Part shown: piece by piece, positions 15,941 to 24,164 of the stretch
Position numbering within the stretch: position 1 is the stretch's first letter
How the letters are laid out: every line of letters begins with the position of its first letter
Virus record (IMG/VR): IMGVR_UViG_3300042564_001377
Span: 1 to 28,097 of that record
DNA: 28,097 nucleotides
Reading direction: 5' to 3' (one strand)
DNA from: a virus
Made by a program: the position numbers and the translations under genes
Notes under the pieces: generated by a model
What the model saw: the letters and a program-made list of their open reading frames with translations, nothing else
What the model was told of the DNA's origin: nothing
The model's database searches: none

Positions 15941-17202
15941 AATGGTTATGGCTACTAATTTTTATTCTGACGTTATTTGGGGCTAGTGGTCAAGTACTAA
16001 CACAAGTCTTCGTAGACCCTTGTAGCGGAAAAGTAACAACCGTAGTGGTACCACTTGCTAACGGGAAAACAACAGTAGTTTATAGAGGACAGTACAGAGT
16101 AGTAACGGCAAACGATATTACCACAGGAGCTTTGCAGGCGTGGATTAATGAATTGACAATTAACTTCCCTTGCCCGCAAGCTACTGTTGCTGTACAACAA
16201 ACAGTTACAAATGCTGTTCAACAAGCGGTTGCACAAGCTACATCTGCAGCAACAGCAACTGCGACAGCGGCAGCTACTTCAGCAGCAACATCTGCGGCAA
16301 CATCAGCTGCCTCCTCAGCGGCATCAGGAGCAGCATCTTCTGCAGCAAGTGGTGCAGTAACATCAACACCAGCACCTTCATCACAAAGCAGTTCAAGTAG
16401 TTCATCTCAAGGTGAAAGTAGCTCTCCTAAAACAGAGTCTAAGTCAGAAACAAAATCAGAGTCTAAGAGCGAAGAAAAGTCTGAATCTAAATCCGAATCG
16501 AAAAGTGAAAGCAAGAAAGAATCTAAGTCAGAAAAGAAAAGCGAGTACAAGAAATCGAACGCTGTGGCGAATCCGATTATATATAGCTCGGACCTTACAG
16601 TCGCTCCAGCAAGTGATATCATTTCTATTATCGCAAGCGTAGGGATGAGCCAAAGTTCACTAATGGGCAACTCTTCGTGGGGTATATCTTCTATGATATG
16701 GTCTACATTTGACCAGTTTGCTTTATCAGGCAGATATACATTAATGAACTTTAATTCAGGCAAGCTACAATCTATCTCCAACTTTGGCGTCACAGGCGTT
16801 TATTTAGGCGGCACAACGCTTGGATTTGTTACCGCTGCACATATTCAACCTTTGGGGAAATACGGTGTCTCAGGAGCCAACTATACACTTAGTGTTGCTG
16901 GGGCAGATGCTGGTTATAACATCAGTAATAATATAATGTTATTCTATACTATCCCCGTTAAGATTAGTAAAAGGCTTACTATTTCGCCAGATGTTTATTT
17001 ATCAGGCAGTTCTACTGGATACTTAACTGCACAGCAGAAGTTTATTACATCTGATGACATAGGTATCCTTACAGGCGCATCCTTTGATATAGCGCTTACT
17101 AAACGCTTTAAGTTTAATTTCGCCTTAAAAACGGGATTCAATACTAATCCAATTATTCCGCAAACTTATTTGGGTATGATTGGGACTAAAATAAATTTAT
17201 AA
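15937..17202 (+). CDS. Outer-membrane beta-barrel-like protein with Ala/Ser and Ser/Lys/Glu linker
   Basis: The 421-residue product begins at GTG (15937), which overlaps the preceding TGA. No in-frame ATG lies nearby, and this start gives an intact signal peptide (1-19, ending GASGQ). Residues 20-95 form a small domain with two cysteines (C29 and one near 79) that could pair. Residues 97-147 are almost only Ala, Thr, Ser and Gly. Residues 147-206 are Ser followed by a degenerate SESK repeat. Residues 210-421 alternate hydrophobic and polar residues in strand-length blocks rich in Gly, Ser and Tyr, as in an outer-membrane barrel. The last residues are MIGTKINL. The extended linker could cross the periplasm or the surface layer. 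No named family is recognised. Confidence 0.75.
   Translation: MKWLWLLIFILTLFGASGQVLTQVFVDPCSGKVTTVVVPLANGKTTVVYRGQYRVVTANDITTGALQAWINELTINFPCPQATVAVQQTVTNAVQQAVAQATSAATATATAAATSAATSAATSAASSAASGAASSAASGAVTSTPAPSSQSSSSSSSQGESSSPKTESKSETKSESKSEEKSESKSESKSESKKESKSEKKSEYKKSNAVANPIIYSSDLTVAPASDIISIIASVGMSQSSLMGNSSWGISSMIWSTFDQFALSGRYTLMNFNSGKLQSISNFGVTGVYLGGTTLGFVTAAHIQPLGKYGVSGANYTLSVAGADAGYNISNNIMLFYTIPVKISKRLTISPDVYLSGSSTGYLTAQQKFITSDDIGILTGASFDIALTKRFKFNFALKTGFNTNPIIPQTYLGMIGTKINL
16225..16552 (+). repeat. Low-complexity coding repeat (Ala/Thr/Ser then Ser/Lys/Glu)
   Basis: About 150 bases of near-repeating GCA/ACA/TCT-type codons encode Ala/Thr/Ser. They are followed by about 120 bases of degenerate TCT-GAA-TCT-AAA units. 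Codons vary within the repeats, so the peptide composition, not the DNA, seems to be maintained. Confidence 0.75.
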
Positions 17203-17211
17203 GTATCTTTA
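17180..17211 (+). promoter_or_regulatory. Imperfect Bacteroidota-type promoter
   Basis: TTG at 17180-17182 and TATCTTT at 17204-17210 are 21 bases apart. The last base of the -7 element is A instead of G. It would serve the small gene starting at 17231. Confidence 0.4.
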
Positions 17212-17230
17212 CTCAACCAAACAAAAAGAT

Positions 17231-17434
17231 ATGATTCAATTTATGATTCCCTCAGATGCCATCAATGAGATTGAGATGGAACATATTAAGTATCTTGGGA
17301 TACAAGACACTAAAGTTAAAACCCTTTTAGACATCCTAGATGGTATTGAAACGATTCCAGTTGAATCAAAAATCGCCCTAGAAACCAACGTATTAGATGC
17401 TTTAAGCGAAATTGTAGTAAGATTAAGAAAGTAG
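17231..17434 (+). CDS. 67-residue hypothetical protein
   Basis: This small, mostly helical, acidic protein carries IESKIALETNVLDALSEIVV-like helices in its second half and a short N-terminal beta-like start (MIQFMIP). It has no membrane segment. It appears to form its own transcription unit, with an imperfect promoter just upstream and a hairpin terminator 28 bases downstream. That isolation suggests separate expression, possibly as a small regulator or inhibitor, but no motif supports a function. Confidence 0.6.
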   Translation: MIQFMIPSDAINEIEMEHIKYLGIQDTKVKTLLDILDGIETIPVESKIALETNVLDALSEIVVRLRK

Positions 17435-17462
17435 AATAATTTTTCATATAGGTTGTTTATCT

Positions 17463-17498
17463 AATGCCTTGGTTCTATGAGCCAGGGCATTGTCTTTT
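17463..17498 (+). terminator. Rho-independent terminator before the tail operon
   Basis: AATGCCTTGG (17463-17472) pairs with CCAGGGCATT (17482-17491) through 10 bp with one wobble and a nine-base loop, followed by GTCTTTTA. The U-tract is short, but the position between two transcription units supports the call. Confidence 0.75.
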
Positions 17499-17521
17499 AT
17501 AGATAAAATTTCATAACTTTG
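17490..17521 (+). promoter_or_regulatory. Bacteroidota-type promoter for the neck/tail operon
   Basis: TTG at 17490-17492 and TAACTTTG at 17514-17521 are 21 bases apart, matching the family consensus. The start codon of the first neck gene is at 17545. The -33 element overlaps the arm of the terminator hairpin. Confidence 0.7.
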
Positions 17522-17544
17522 GATAAATATAACATTATAGGATA

Positions 17545-18234
17545 ATGCCAATACTTATTAAAGATGCGCACGACTTTGTCCGCTCCATTATAAAAAAGAA
17601 TAAAAGCGGCTTTGTTAGTCCAGGAGATATTGATATTGCGATTAATCGTAGTGTATCTGACTGGATAAATTCTACTGTATATAAGTATAAGAAATCAGGC
17701 AAATTCCCTTTTGACCATTTACTAATTAAGAGAAAGTCTTTCTCTGTAACTTCGTCTACAGCAACTCAAAGCTTGTCTACTACAGATTATGTAGAGGCAT
17801 TGACTATTTATTTGACTATAAGTGGCAATACGAAAGAAGGTAGCATCTTTAATTGGGATGAATTCTTAGAGGTTCAAAATAGTAAGATATTGTTTCCTAC
17901 AACAGATGAACCTGCTGCAACTATTTATGTAGCAGAAGAATCATCTGTTAATGTACCAAAGATTCAATTTGCTCCTGTACCTGCAAGTGGTGTTACTTAT
18001 GATTACACATTAGTATATATGAGAAAGCCCGCAAAGGCTGTTTTCGCATTTACGACTAGCTCAGGTAACATCACTTATAATCCAACTGGAAGCGTAGATA
18101 TTGATATAGACGACAGATACTTTACAGATATTATGACTAGAGCATTAATGTATCTAGGGGTTTCACTTAGAGATGGAGATGTAGCGTCTACTGAAGCAAT
18201 GAGAGATAACAACCAACGCTCTGACCAACAATAA
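17545..18234 (+). CDS. Neck / head-tail connector ring protein candidate
   Basis: This 229-residue protein is the first gene of the tail operon. A helical N-terminus (IKDAHDFVRSIIKKNKSG, then DIDIAINRSVSDWIN) is followed by a beta-rich middle and a C-terminal helical part (RYFTDIMTRALMYLGVSLRDGD) with a polar Asn/Gln end. This helix-beta-helix outline and the gene order (three 210-250 residue proteins, then a very large nozzle-like protein) match the stacked neck rings of short-tailed Bacteroidota phages such as the crAss-like group. No sequence motif alone proves it. The role is inferred from order, size and outline. Confidence 0.65.
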   Translation: MPILIKDAHDFVRSIIKKNKSGFVSPGDIDIAINRSVSDWINSTVYKYKKSGKFPFDHLLIKRKSFSVTSSTATQSLSTTDYVEALTIYLTISGNTKEGSIFNWDEFLEVQNSKILFPTTDEPAATIYVAEESSVNVPKIQFAPVPASGVTYDYTLVYMRKPAKAVFAFTTSSGNITYNPTGSVDIDIDDRYFTDIMTRALMYLGVSLRDGDVASTEAMRDNNQRSDQQ

Positions 18235-18236
18235 TT

Positions 18237-18872
18237 ATGACCACGAAAAACGTATTATCTGAACAAATTCAGCGTATTTATGCTAGATTTATTGACAAAG
18301 AAAATTTGTCAGATGTAATCGATACAAGAGAGATTAATCTTCTTATGAATCAAAGCATCAATAAGGTTCTTAAACTACAGGTAGCAGATTCATTTAAGGC
18401 AGGTTTAGTAGATGTCCCTAAGTGCAACTTACTTGAGTACACTTGTGCTGTAACAGCTGATGCAGGTAATAATCGTTCTTACATTACATTACCTGCAATT
18501 CCATTAACATTGCCTATGGATATGGGTATTTGGTCTATTGCAGCAGCTACTGGAGCAATGACTCCTTATATACCTATTCCTGCTCAAGATGTTCTTGTTT
18601 TCCAAGGGGCTAATTTGAGTTATTTAGAAGGTAAGATTGGATATTACTTACAAGGCAAAAGAGTTTATTTTACTAAAAATATTACGCTAACAGCTAACGG
18701 AACAGTTACGTCTGTTGTAGTTAATTTATTAGTTATAGACTTTAGTCAAATTGGAGATAATGATGTTTTACCTATTTCTCCAGAAGTAGAATCTGCGATT
18801 ATTGACGATGTTTTGCAGACAATTAGTAACGGGCGAGTATCACAAGCAGAACTTGCTAGTAAACAACAATAA
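18237..18872 (+). CDS. Neck / head-tail connector ring protein candidate (second)
   Basis: The 211-residue protein starts two bases after the previous stop. Like its upstream neighbour it has a helical N-terminal region (EINLLMNQSINKVLKLQVAD), a central beta-rich region (about 55-165) and a C-terminal helix (EVESAIIDDVLQTIS) followed by a polar Gln end. The shared outline suggests the two arose by duplication or adopt the same fold in successive rings. No membrane segment or signal peptide is seen. The structural role comes from context. Confidence 0.65.
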   Translation: MTTKNVLSEQIQRIYARFIDKENLSDVIDTREINLLMNQSINKVLKLQVADSFKAGLVDVPKCNLLEYTCAVTADAGNNRSYITLPAIPLTLPMDMGIWSIAAATGAMTPYIPIPAQDVLVFQGANLSYLEGKIGYYLQGKRVYFTKNITLTANGTVTSVVVNLLVIDFSQIGDNDVLPISPEVESAIIDDVLQTISNGRVSQAELASKQQ

Positions 18873-18874
18873 TA

Positions 18875-19633
18875 ATGAAGACTAAGAGTTTAGATGTTAT
18901 TGTAAGAGACACGCTATTAGATAGCGGCTTACCTTTGCATTATTATACTAGATATTTACACCACGGATTACGATGCTTAGATGAACTCTCTATGGACTTT
19001 GATATGGGCAACGTTAAGACTGTTGTTCTTAGTGTTACTGACTATCGTCGCGCCATTCTTCCTGCTGACTTTGTTGATGTTGTGGCTGTATCTGGAAAGC
19101 ACGGTGAGAAACTTCTTCCATTAGAGCGAGTTCATAACTTAAATAAACTATATAATCGTGATTCGGAAGGCAATAAGATTCCTTATCCTGCAGAGCAATC
19201 AGTTAATTACGATGCTGAATTTAATTATAACTTAATTAGCGGTGGTGCGACTATGAACTCCAGAGGTGAGTTAATTGGTCGCTTCTATGGTCGTCAAAGA
19301 AATCCTTTAATGACCTATGATATTGACACTGTTAATTCGGAACTAGTGTTCAGCAACACAATGGACTTGATTGAAGTTACATTAACTTACATTACTACAG
19401 GAGTTTCTCGCTCTACAGCTAACGTTGTAACGCCATACGCTAATGACGTAATAAGTAAGTACATTGTAATGATGGCAGCAAAAGCCGAGAAAGCAAGATT
19501 AGGAGAGTATCAATTAGCGCAACAAGATTACCTTAACGCTCGTAGAATTTTCAGAGCTAGAATGAATGCAATGGATTACGCAGAAATAATTGCACTTATT
19601 AGAAATGGTATCAACGGCGCACTTAAAAACTAA
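18875..19633 (+). CDS. Neck / tail-tube-like structural protein (third)
   Basis: The 252-residue protein begins two bases after the previous stop. The N-terminal helix pair contains YYTRYLHHGLRCLDELSMDF. A beta segment then leads to AILPADFVDVVAVSG, a pattern I associate with T7 gp11-like tail-tube or connector proteins and with neck proteins of crAss-like phages (P-x-DFVDVV). The C-terminal 70 residues are helical (ISKYIVMMAAKAEKARLG, LNARRIFRARMNAMDYAEI). It precedes the nozzle-like gene by eight bases. This is the most recognisable of the three ring candidates. Confidence 0.72.
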   Translation: MKTKSLDVIVRDTLLDSGLPLHYYTRYLHHGLRCLDELSMDFDMGNVKTVVLSVTDYRRAILPADFVDVVAVSGKHGEKLLPLERVHNLNKLYNRDSEGNKIPYPAEQSVNYDAEFNYNLISGGATMNSRGELIGRFYGRQRNPLMTYDIDTVNSELVFSNTMDLIEVTLTYITTGVSRSTANVVTPYANDVISKYIVMMAAKAEKARLGEYQLAQQDYLNARRIFRARMNAMDYAEIIALIRNGINGALKN

Positions 19634-19641
19634 TTAACATA

Positions 19642-22600
19642 ATGGCTAAAGTATCTTTAAAAGCTACAGGCGGATTAAATAAAGATGTTGACCCGAATTT
19701 ATTGCCTGAAGGCGATTACACGGCAGCAACTAATATAATCTTTGATTCAGGTAAGACAGGTGGAGCTGGAGCAATTAAGATGCTTGAGTCGATTACAACT
19801 GCTGGATTTAACTTTGGCAGTGACACAATTAAAGCTACGCACCAAGCTGCGGATGGTCAGATATATGTATTGACCGCAAACGGCGGAACAGCATATATTT
19901 ATAGAATTCCTACTACACTAGATTCTAAGGTTACAATTCTTAGCTATACTCATAGTGTTAGCGTAGACTTTGCTCCAGATATTAAGGTGTTAGATAATTC
20001 TATTATCTGGAACTATCACGCAACAGGAACTCCATTATTGTTTTCTTTAGATGGATGGACAACTGCTGTAGTAAATCCTGCTATTGGAGACTTAACGTTA
20101 GTTAAAAGAACGCCTAATAATGTATTTACTGTAGATAAAAACCAAGGCGCAGCAGATAGTGGCTTAGAGTTTTTAGAAACTAGAGACTTTCAGTTTGCGG
20201 GCAGATATCAATATAAGTCAGGTGAATATTCTGTATTAGGAGCTTACTCTCAAATGTATAAAGGTGCGGATGGAGTTAGTAGCTATACTTTTACTTATTC
20301 ATTTGCAGGAGCACCTGCTAATGCAGAATTCTTTGAACTATATACGAGAATAGGTAATGCTGGTATTTGGAGACGTATTGATACAGCTAAGATTGGGACT
20401 GACACAGGATTAAGCTGGACAGGTCAAATATATGAAAGCTTAGATACCGTAACTACGGCTAAGCCATTTGATGCTATCCCAATTAGTGCTAAACATATTG
20501 AAATAGCGAAGAACAGAGTTTTCTTAGCAAATATTGTAGATGACTATGATGTGTCTTCAGCTAACTTAGACTTTACAATATCTGAGTTAACAGGAAGTGA
20601 CTACCAGCCATCTACAACATCTGGTACACACGCAACATATTTAACGGAAAGTAATCTCGCTGAAGCTGGAATAAGTAGTAGAGAATTAGTTTCTACTGCT
20701 TACTATAAGCCATTTGCCAACGATTCGACATATGGTATTGGATTAGCTTATTACGATGAAGCTATGAAAACCCGTGGCGTTGAAAAATATGTTAAGTTTA
20801 AAACAGGCAAGTTTGTTTATCCAATACTTCCAACAATTAGGGTTGGATTAAATGCAGGTTGGGCAAAGCCTAGCTGGGCAAGGTATGCTCAATTGGTATA
20901 TACTAAGAATATATCTAAGTCATATATCTACGAAGGATTTGCAAGTAATATCTTTTTTGAATTAACGTCTCTTGAAACAGACCCTTCGACTAAAGCAGTT
21001 ACAGAGATAACTACTATTTCTCAATCCATTACAGCTGACCAATTTAAGAACGTCAAGTTTATGGTTGTTGACTTGATGGGAATGTTTAGAGCGGGTTTAA
21101 TTTATAACTTTTCAGCTGACGACAGAATTACAATTAATACTCCTAATGGATTATTTGATTTTAAGATAGATAGTCAAAACGATAACTTCCTTTATTGTAA
21201 GTACGATAAGGGGACAATGTCAAATCCTGTTATCCCTACCTCAAGGAACTTATACTTTGAGATTTACACGCCAAAGCAGGTTCCAGAAGACGAATCATTG
21301 TTATTCTATGAGTATGGAAACTTAATGGATATTAGTTCTTGGGCAGCATCTACTAATAAAGATATTTCTGGAGCAGGAACGTTGAACACAAACAAGCTTA
21401 TTGGAGATATGGTATTCTCTAAGATTGATTTGCCTGTTTATTCTACAGCTCCATTTATTTACAACACAACTAAGTCTAACCCTGCAATATATGCTGATGA
21501 CGCTGTGACAGTAGCAAATATTGCTTTTGCATCAACAATGCAATCTTCATTAACTAATCCAGGAACTGCTACAGATGTATTTTTAATTCCAACCTACACA
21601 AGTTTTGGCGCCAACGCCGACGAAGCAGTATTTATTAATTCATCGGGAGTAGAAAGCGCTACAGGTCCCGAAGTAAGAATATCAGGATTTTATGATGCTG
21701 GAGACCAAGAAGCAGGCAATAAATTAATAATTAATTACTATATTAAAGCATCGTGGGTACTTCGATTTGACAATCTTATTCCTCCAGCGACTCCAAGCGG
21801 AAGTATGAGGTGGGTTTTAACGTCTCAGATTTATAGAGTTCCATACAATAATACAACCAATACTTATGGGTCTGCAGTTGTTTATGGAACAGAAGTAGGA
21901 ATTTCTGATAGAACTGTAACTACTGCAACAGAAGGAAATTCTATAGACGAAATCATCACTCAAGAGTTGCTTTTGAGTGCAAATGCTAATATTTCGGCTA
22001 ATGACAAATTTTATGTTCGTCTAAAACTTACGTTAACTGCATCAGGGGATATTCAACAGGCATTAATAAACATAGCAAAACAAACATCTGCATCTAATGG
22101 CATAGTTATGACTCTTAATGGAGATAGAATTAAACCTATAGTTACTACAACATACAACGCAAATTCTATTATATCAGGGGCAACTAACAAGTTTGTTATA
22201 AGGGCGTCTTCTACCGCTACGGCAAGACCATTCTGGAATACTTCAGCTGGTAAGCCAACGGTTTTGATTTCCAAGAATCTTAACCCGACTGGCAGAAAGA
22301 ATACTATTCGTTACGGAGGTAATTATGTGCCAGGAACTAAGATAAATAACCTTAGCTCATTCTTTGCTTTAGACAGCGCAGATGTGCCAATTGAAAACGG
22401 CGAAATCGTATCATTACAAAGAGCTTCAAGACTTCAAGGTAATGGCACAATGCTACTTGCTTTATGCCAAAATGAATCAGCTTATTTATTGTTAGGAGAA
22501 CAGGAATTAACTCAGGCTAATAACCAAGGAGTTCTTTCTATCTCATCCAATGTTATTGGAACAATCCGTAACCTTGGATATAATTACGGGCTACAAGACA

Positions 22601-23331
22601 AGCAATCTTCGTTTAATTACAAAGGAAATGTTTGGTGGTGGGATAACTACAACAAGAAGATTGTCAAATATAACGAACAAGGTATTGAGCTTGTAAGTGA
22701 CAATTTTATGCGTTCTGCTTTCTTAACTAAATCAGGTGCGGCTAGATTTGCTTTTGACCCGTTCTATAATATGTGCTTTGTCTCTATCGGAAGTGAAACA
22801 ACTTCTTTAGGATACTCTGATACATTAAAGCGATGGGTGTCTGAATATACTTTTAAGACAGACTTTGCTGAAAGCTACGGTGACAAGATGGTATTGTTTA
22901 AAAGTGGCGTTGTCTACAAGTCATTGCAGTCAGGATTTAATGCATTCTTAGGGGCAGCAGCTGTTGACTCTACAATTGCTTTTACATTGAATAGTAGATT
23001 ACCTATTATGCCTCTGAACGTATCTATAACGCACGATATGAACGTTATGGACTACTCTCAAGCTAATGGAGTCAAAGCGAATTTATTGTCAATTGCTATA
23101 TCTAATGAGAATGGTCAAGCAAGCGCAATAAACGAAACAAACTTTATTGCAGAGGACAATAGACTGTATGCTCATATCTTAAGAGATAGCAATTCAACAG
23201 GCGGCTTAATAGAAGGAAATTACATTATTAGTTATTTAACACTTTTTACAGTATCTTTAAAGGATAAAACTCAGAATATGAGATTAAATTCCTTAGATAT
23301 AGAAGTACAACCAGTATCAGGACACTCATAA
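19642..23331 (+). CDS. Tail nozzle / stabilisation protein
   Basis: This 1229-residue, beta-rich protein has no signal peptide. It opens with KATGGLNKDVDPNLLPEGDY followed by an ATNIIFDSG segment, the start typical of short-tail nozzle or stabilisation proteins in Bacteroidota podophages (functionally like T7 gp12 or P22 gp10). Propeller-like stretches follow, including QAADGQIYVLTANGG (about 72-86) and, near the C-terminus, YKGNVWWWDNYNKKIVKYNE (about 993-1012), which looks like a repeated beta-blade. The middle is long and Thr/Ser/Asn-rich. Gene order after the neck proteins fits. It should form the tail end through which DNA and internal proteins leave. The family is assigned from memory of the opening motif and gene order. 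Confidence 0.8.
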   Translation: MAKVSLKATGGLNKDVDPNLLPEGDYTAATNIIFDSGKTGGAGAIKMLESITTAGFNFGSDTIKATHQAADGQIYVLTANGGTAYIYRIPTTLDSKVTILSYTHSVSVDFAPDIKVLDNSIIWNYHATGTPLLFSLDGWTTAVVNPAIGDLTLVKRTPNNVFTVDKNQGAADSGLEFLETRDFQFAGRYQYKSGEYSVLGAYSQMYKGADGVSSYTFTYSFAGAPANAEFFELYTRIGNAGIWRRIDTAKIGTDTGLSWTGQIYESLDTVTTAKPFDAIPISAKHIEIAKNRVFLANIVDDYDVSSANLDFTISELTGSDYQPSTTSGTHATYLTESNLAEAGISSRELVSTAYYKPFANDSTYGIGLAYYDEAMKTRGVEKYVKFKTGKFVYPILPTIRVGLNAGWAKPSWARYAQLVYTKNISKSYIYEGFASNIFFELTSLETDPSTKAVTEITTISQSITADQFKNVKFMVVDLMGMFRAGLIYNFSADDRITINTPNGLFDFKIDSQNDNFLYCKYDKGTMSNPVIPTSRNLYFEIYTPKQVPEDESLLFYEYGNLMDISSWAASTNKDISGAGTLNTNKLIGDMVFSKIDLPVYSTAPFIYNTTKSNPAIYADDAVTVANIAFASTMQSSLTNPGTATDVFLIPTYTSFGANADEAVFINSSGVESATGPEVRISGFYDAGDQEAGNKLIINYYIKASWVLRFDNLIPPATPSGSMRWVLTSQIYRVPYNNTTNTYGSAVVYGTEVGISDRTVTTATEGNSIDEIITQELLLSANANISANDKFYVRLKLTLTASGDIQQALINIAKQTSASNGIVMTLNGDRIKPIVTTTYNANSIISGATNKFVIRASSTATARPFWNTSAGKPTVLISKNLNPTGRKNTIRYGGNYVPGTKINNLSSFFALDSADVPIENGEIVSLQRASRLQGNGTMLLALCQNESAYLLLGEQELTQANNQGVLSISSNVIGTIRNLGYNYGLQDKQSSFNYKGNVWWWDNYNKKIVKYNEQGIELVSDNFMRSAFLTKSGAARFAFDPFYNMCFVSIGSETTSLGYSDTLKRWVSEYTFKTDFAESYGDKMVLFKSGVVYKSLQSGFNAFLGAAAVDSTIAFTLNSRLPIMPLNVSITHDMNVMDYSQANGVKANLLSIAISNENGQASAINETNFIAEDNRLYAHILRDSNSTGGLIEGNYIISYLTLFTVSLKDKTQNMRLNSLDIEVQPVSGHS

Positions 23332-23342
23332 TAATATAGGAT

Positions 23343-24104
23343 ATGTTACCATTAATTTTAGGAGCAGTAGGCGGAATAACAAGTATTATTGGCGCAGTTG
23401 GCAAGAAAAACGAAGCCGTTAGCCAATTAGGTGCTCAGCGTCGTTTTGCTGATAAGCAGCGAAGCGAATTTAATGCTGGATATGCTGATTTGCTATCTCA
23501 AGCGCAAAGCGCTCCAACATACCAAGGAGATATATCTCGTTTTCAGAAAGTAGAGCAACAAGCTGATTTTGCAAAACGTATGGCATCTGGTATGTCACGT
23601 GGAGCAGGAGAGCAGATTGCTAGAGACCAAGCAGCACAAACATCTGCTAACGTATTAGCTGCTGCACAACGTGGTGCTGGCAGTGGTACTGATATTATGA
23701 CTGCTGCTTTATTAGCTCAACAAGGAGAGAATCAAGCACAGAATGCAATTAGTGTGCGTTCTGCTCAAGAACAAATGGCTGCTCAGAATATGGCGCAACA
23801 ACAGCAATTTGCGGCATTAGGTCAAACAGCGGCTGCATCTGCAAGAGAAAGAGGATTAGAGTTTCAATCTTTAGCAGCTAAACAAGCTGGCATTATGGGT
23901 GTTTCGCAGAATAAACTTTCAGGGCAACTAAATTTAAACCAGCAACTTTTTGAGGGGCAGCAAGCTAAAGCAGCAGCAGTAGCAGATGCTAACGCAAGTA
24001 TTTGGTCGGGCATTGGAGGTTTAGCATCAGGCATAGGCGGAGGTTTAATGCAAATGCAAAATCAAAAAGCAAATATGAATAATCTGGGAACGATGTATGC
24101 TTAA
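23343..24104 (+). CDS. Internal virion / ejection protein, Ala/Gln-rich
   Basis: The 253-residue protein has a hydrophobic Gly-rich N-terminus (LPLILGAVGGITSIIGAVG). A long helical body of Ala, Gln, Arg and Glu (about 25-205) is followed by a second Gly-rich hydrophobic stretch near 220-238 (GIGGLASGIGGGLMQ). This arrangement is seen in podovirus internal proteins such as T7 gp14 and P22 gp7, which leave the capsid and enter the host envelope. It lies 11 bases after the nozzle gene. Similarity is in layout only, so ejection is inferred. Confidence 0.7.
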   Translation: MLPLILGAVGGITSIIGAVGKKNEAVSQLGAQRRFADKQRSEFNAGYADLLSQAQSAPTYQGDISRFQKVEQQADFAKRMASGMSRGAGEQIARDQAAQTSANVLAAAQRGAGSGTDIMTAALLAQQGENQAQNAISVRSAQEQMAAQNMAQQQQFAALGQTAAASARERGLEFQSLAAKQAGIMGVSQNKLSGQLNLNQQLFEGQQAKAAAVADANASIWSGIGGLASGIGGGLMQMQNQKANMNNLGTMYA

Positions 24105-24164
24105 AAAATAAGGCACTCAGATAGAATAATCCTTTAGGACAATAGATTACTTATAAATTATAAA

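Noticed and set aside
16170-16400. Plus-strand frame with many Cys/Ser in the Ala-rich region
   Set aside because: It is a shifted reading of repeated GCA/ACA/TCT codons; the signal peptide and barrel are in the other frame.
16407-16793. Open frame on the minus strand opposite the SESK linker, rich in Asp/Leu/Ser
   Set aside because: It is the reverse complement of a low-complexity repeat, which keeps the opposite strand open by composition.
17440-17545. Possible tRNA or small RNA between the small gene and the neck operon
   Set aside because: The only structure is a single 10-bp hairpin with a T-tract. No cloverleaf arms or anticodon stem are found, so it is a terminator.
24105-24164. Gap between the two internal-protein genes checked for promoter or terminator
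   Set aside because: No TAnnTTTG element and no stable hairpin with a T-tract is seen; only AT-rich spacer.
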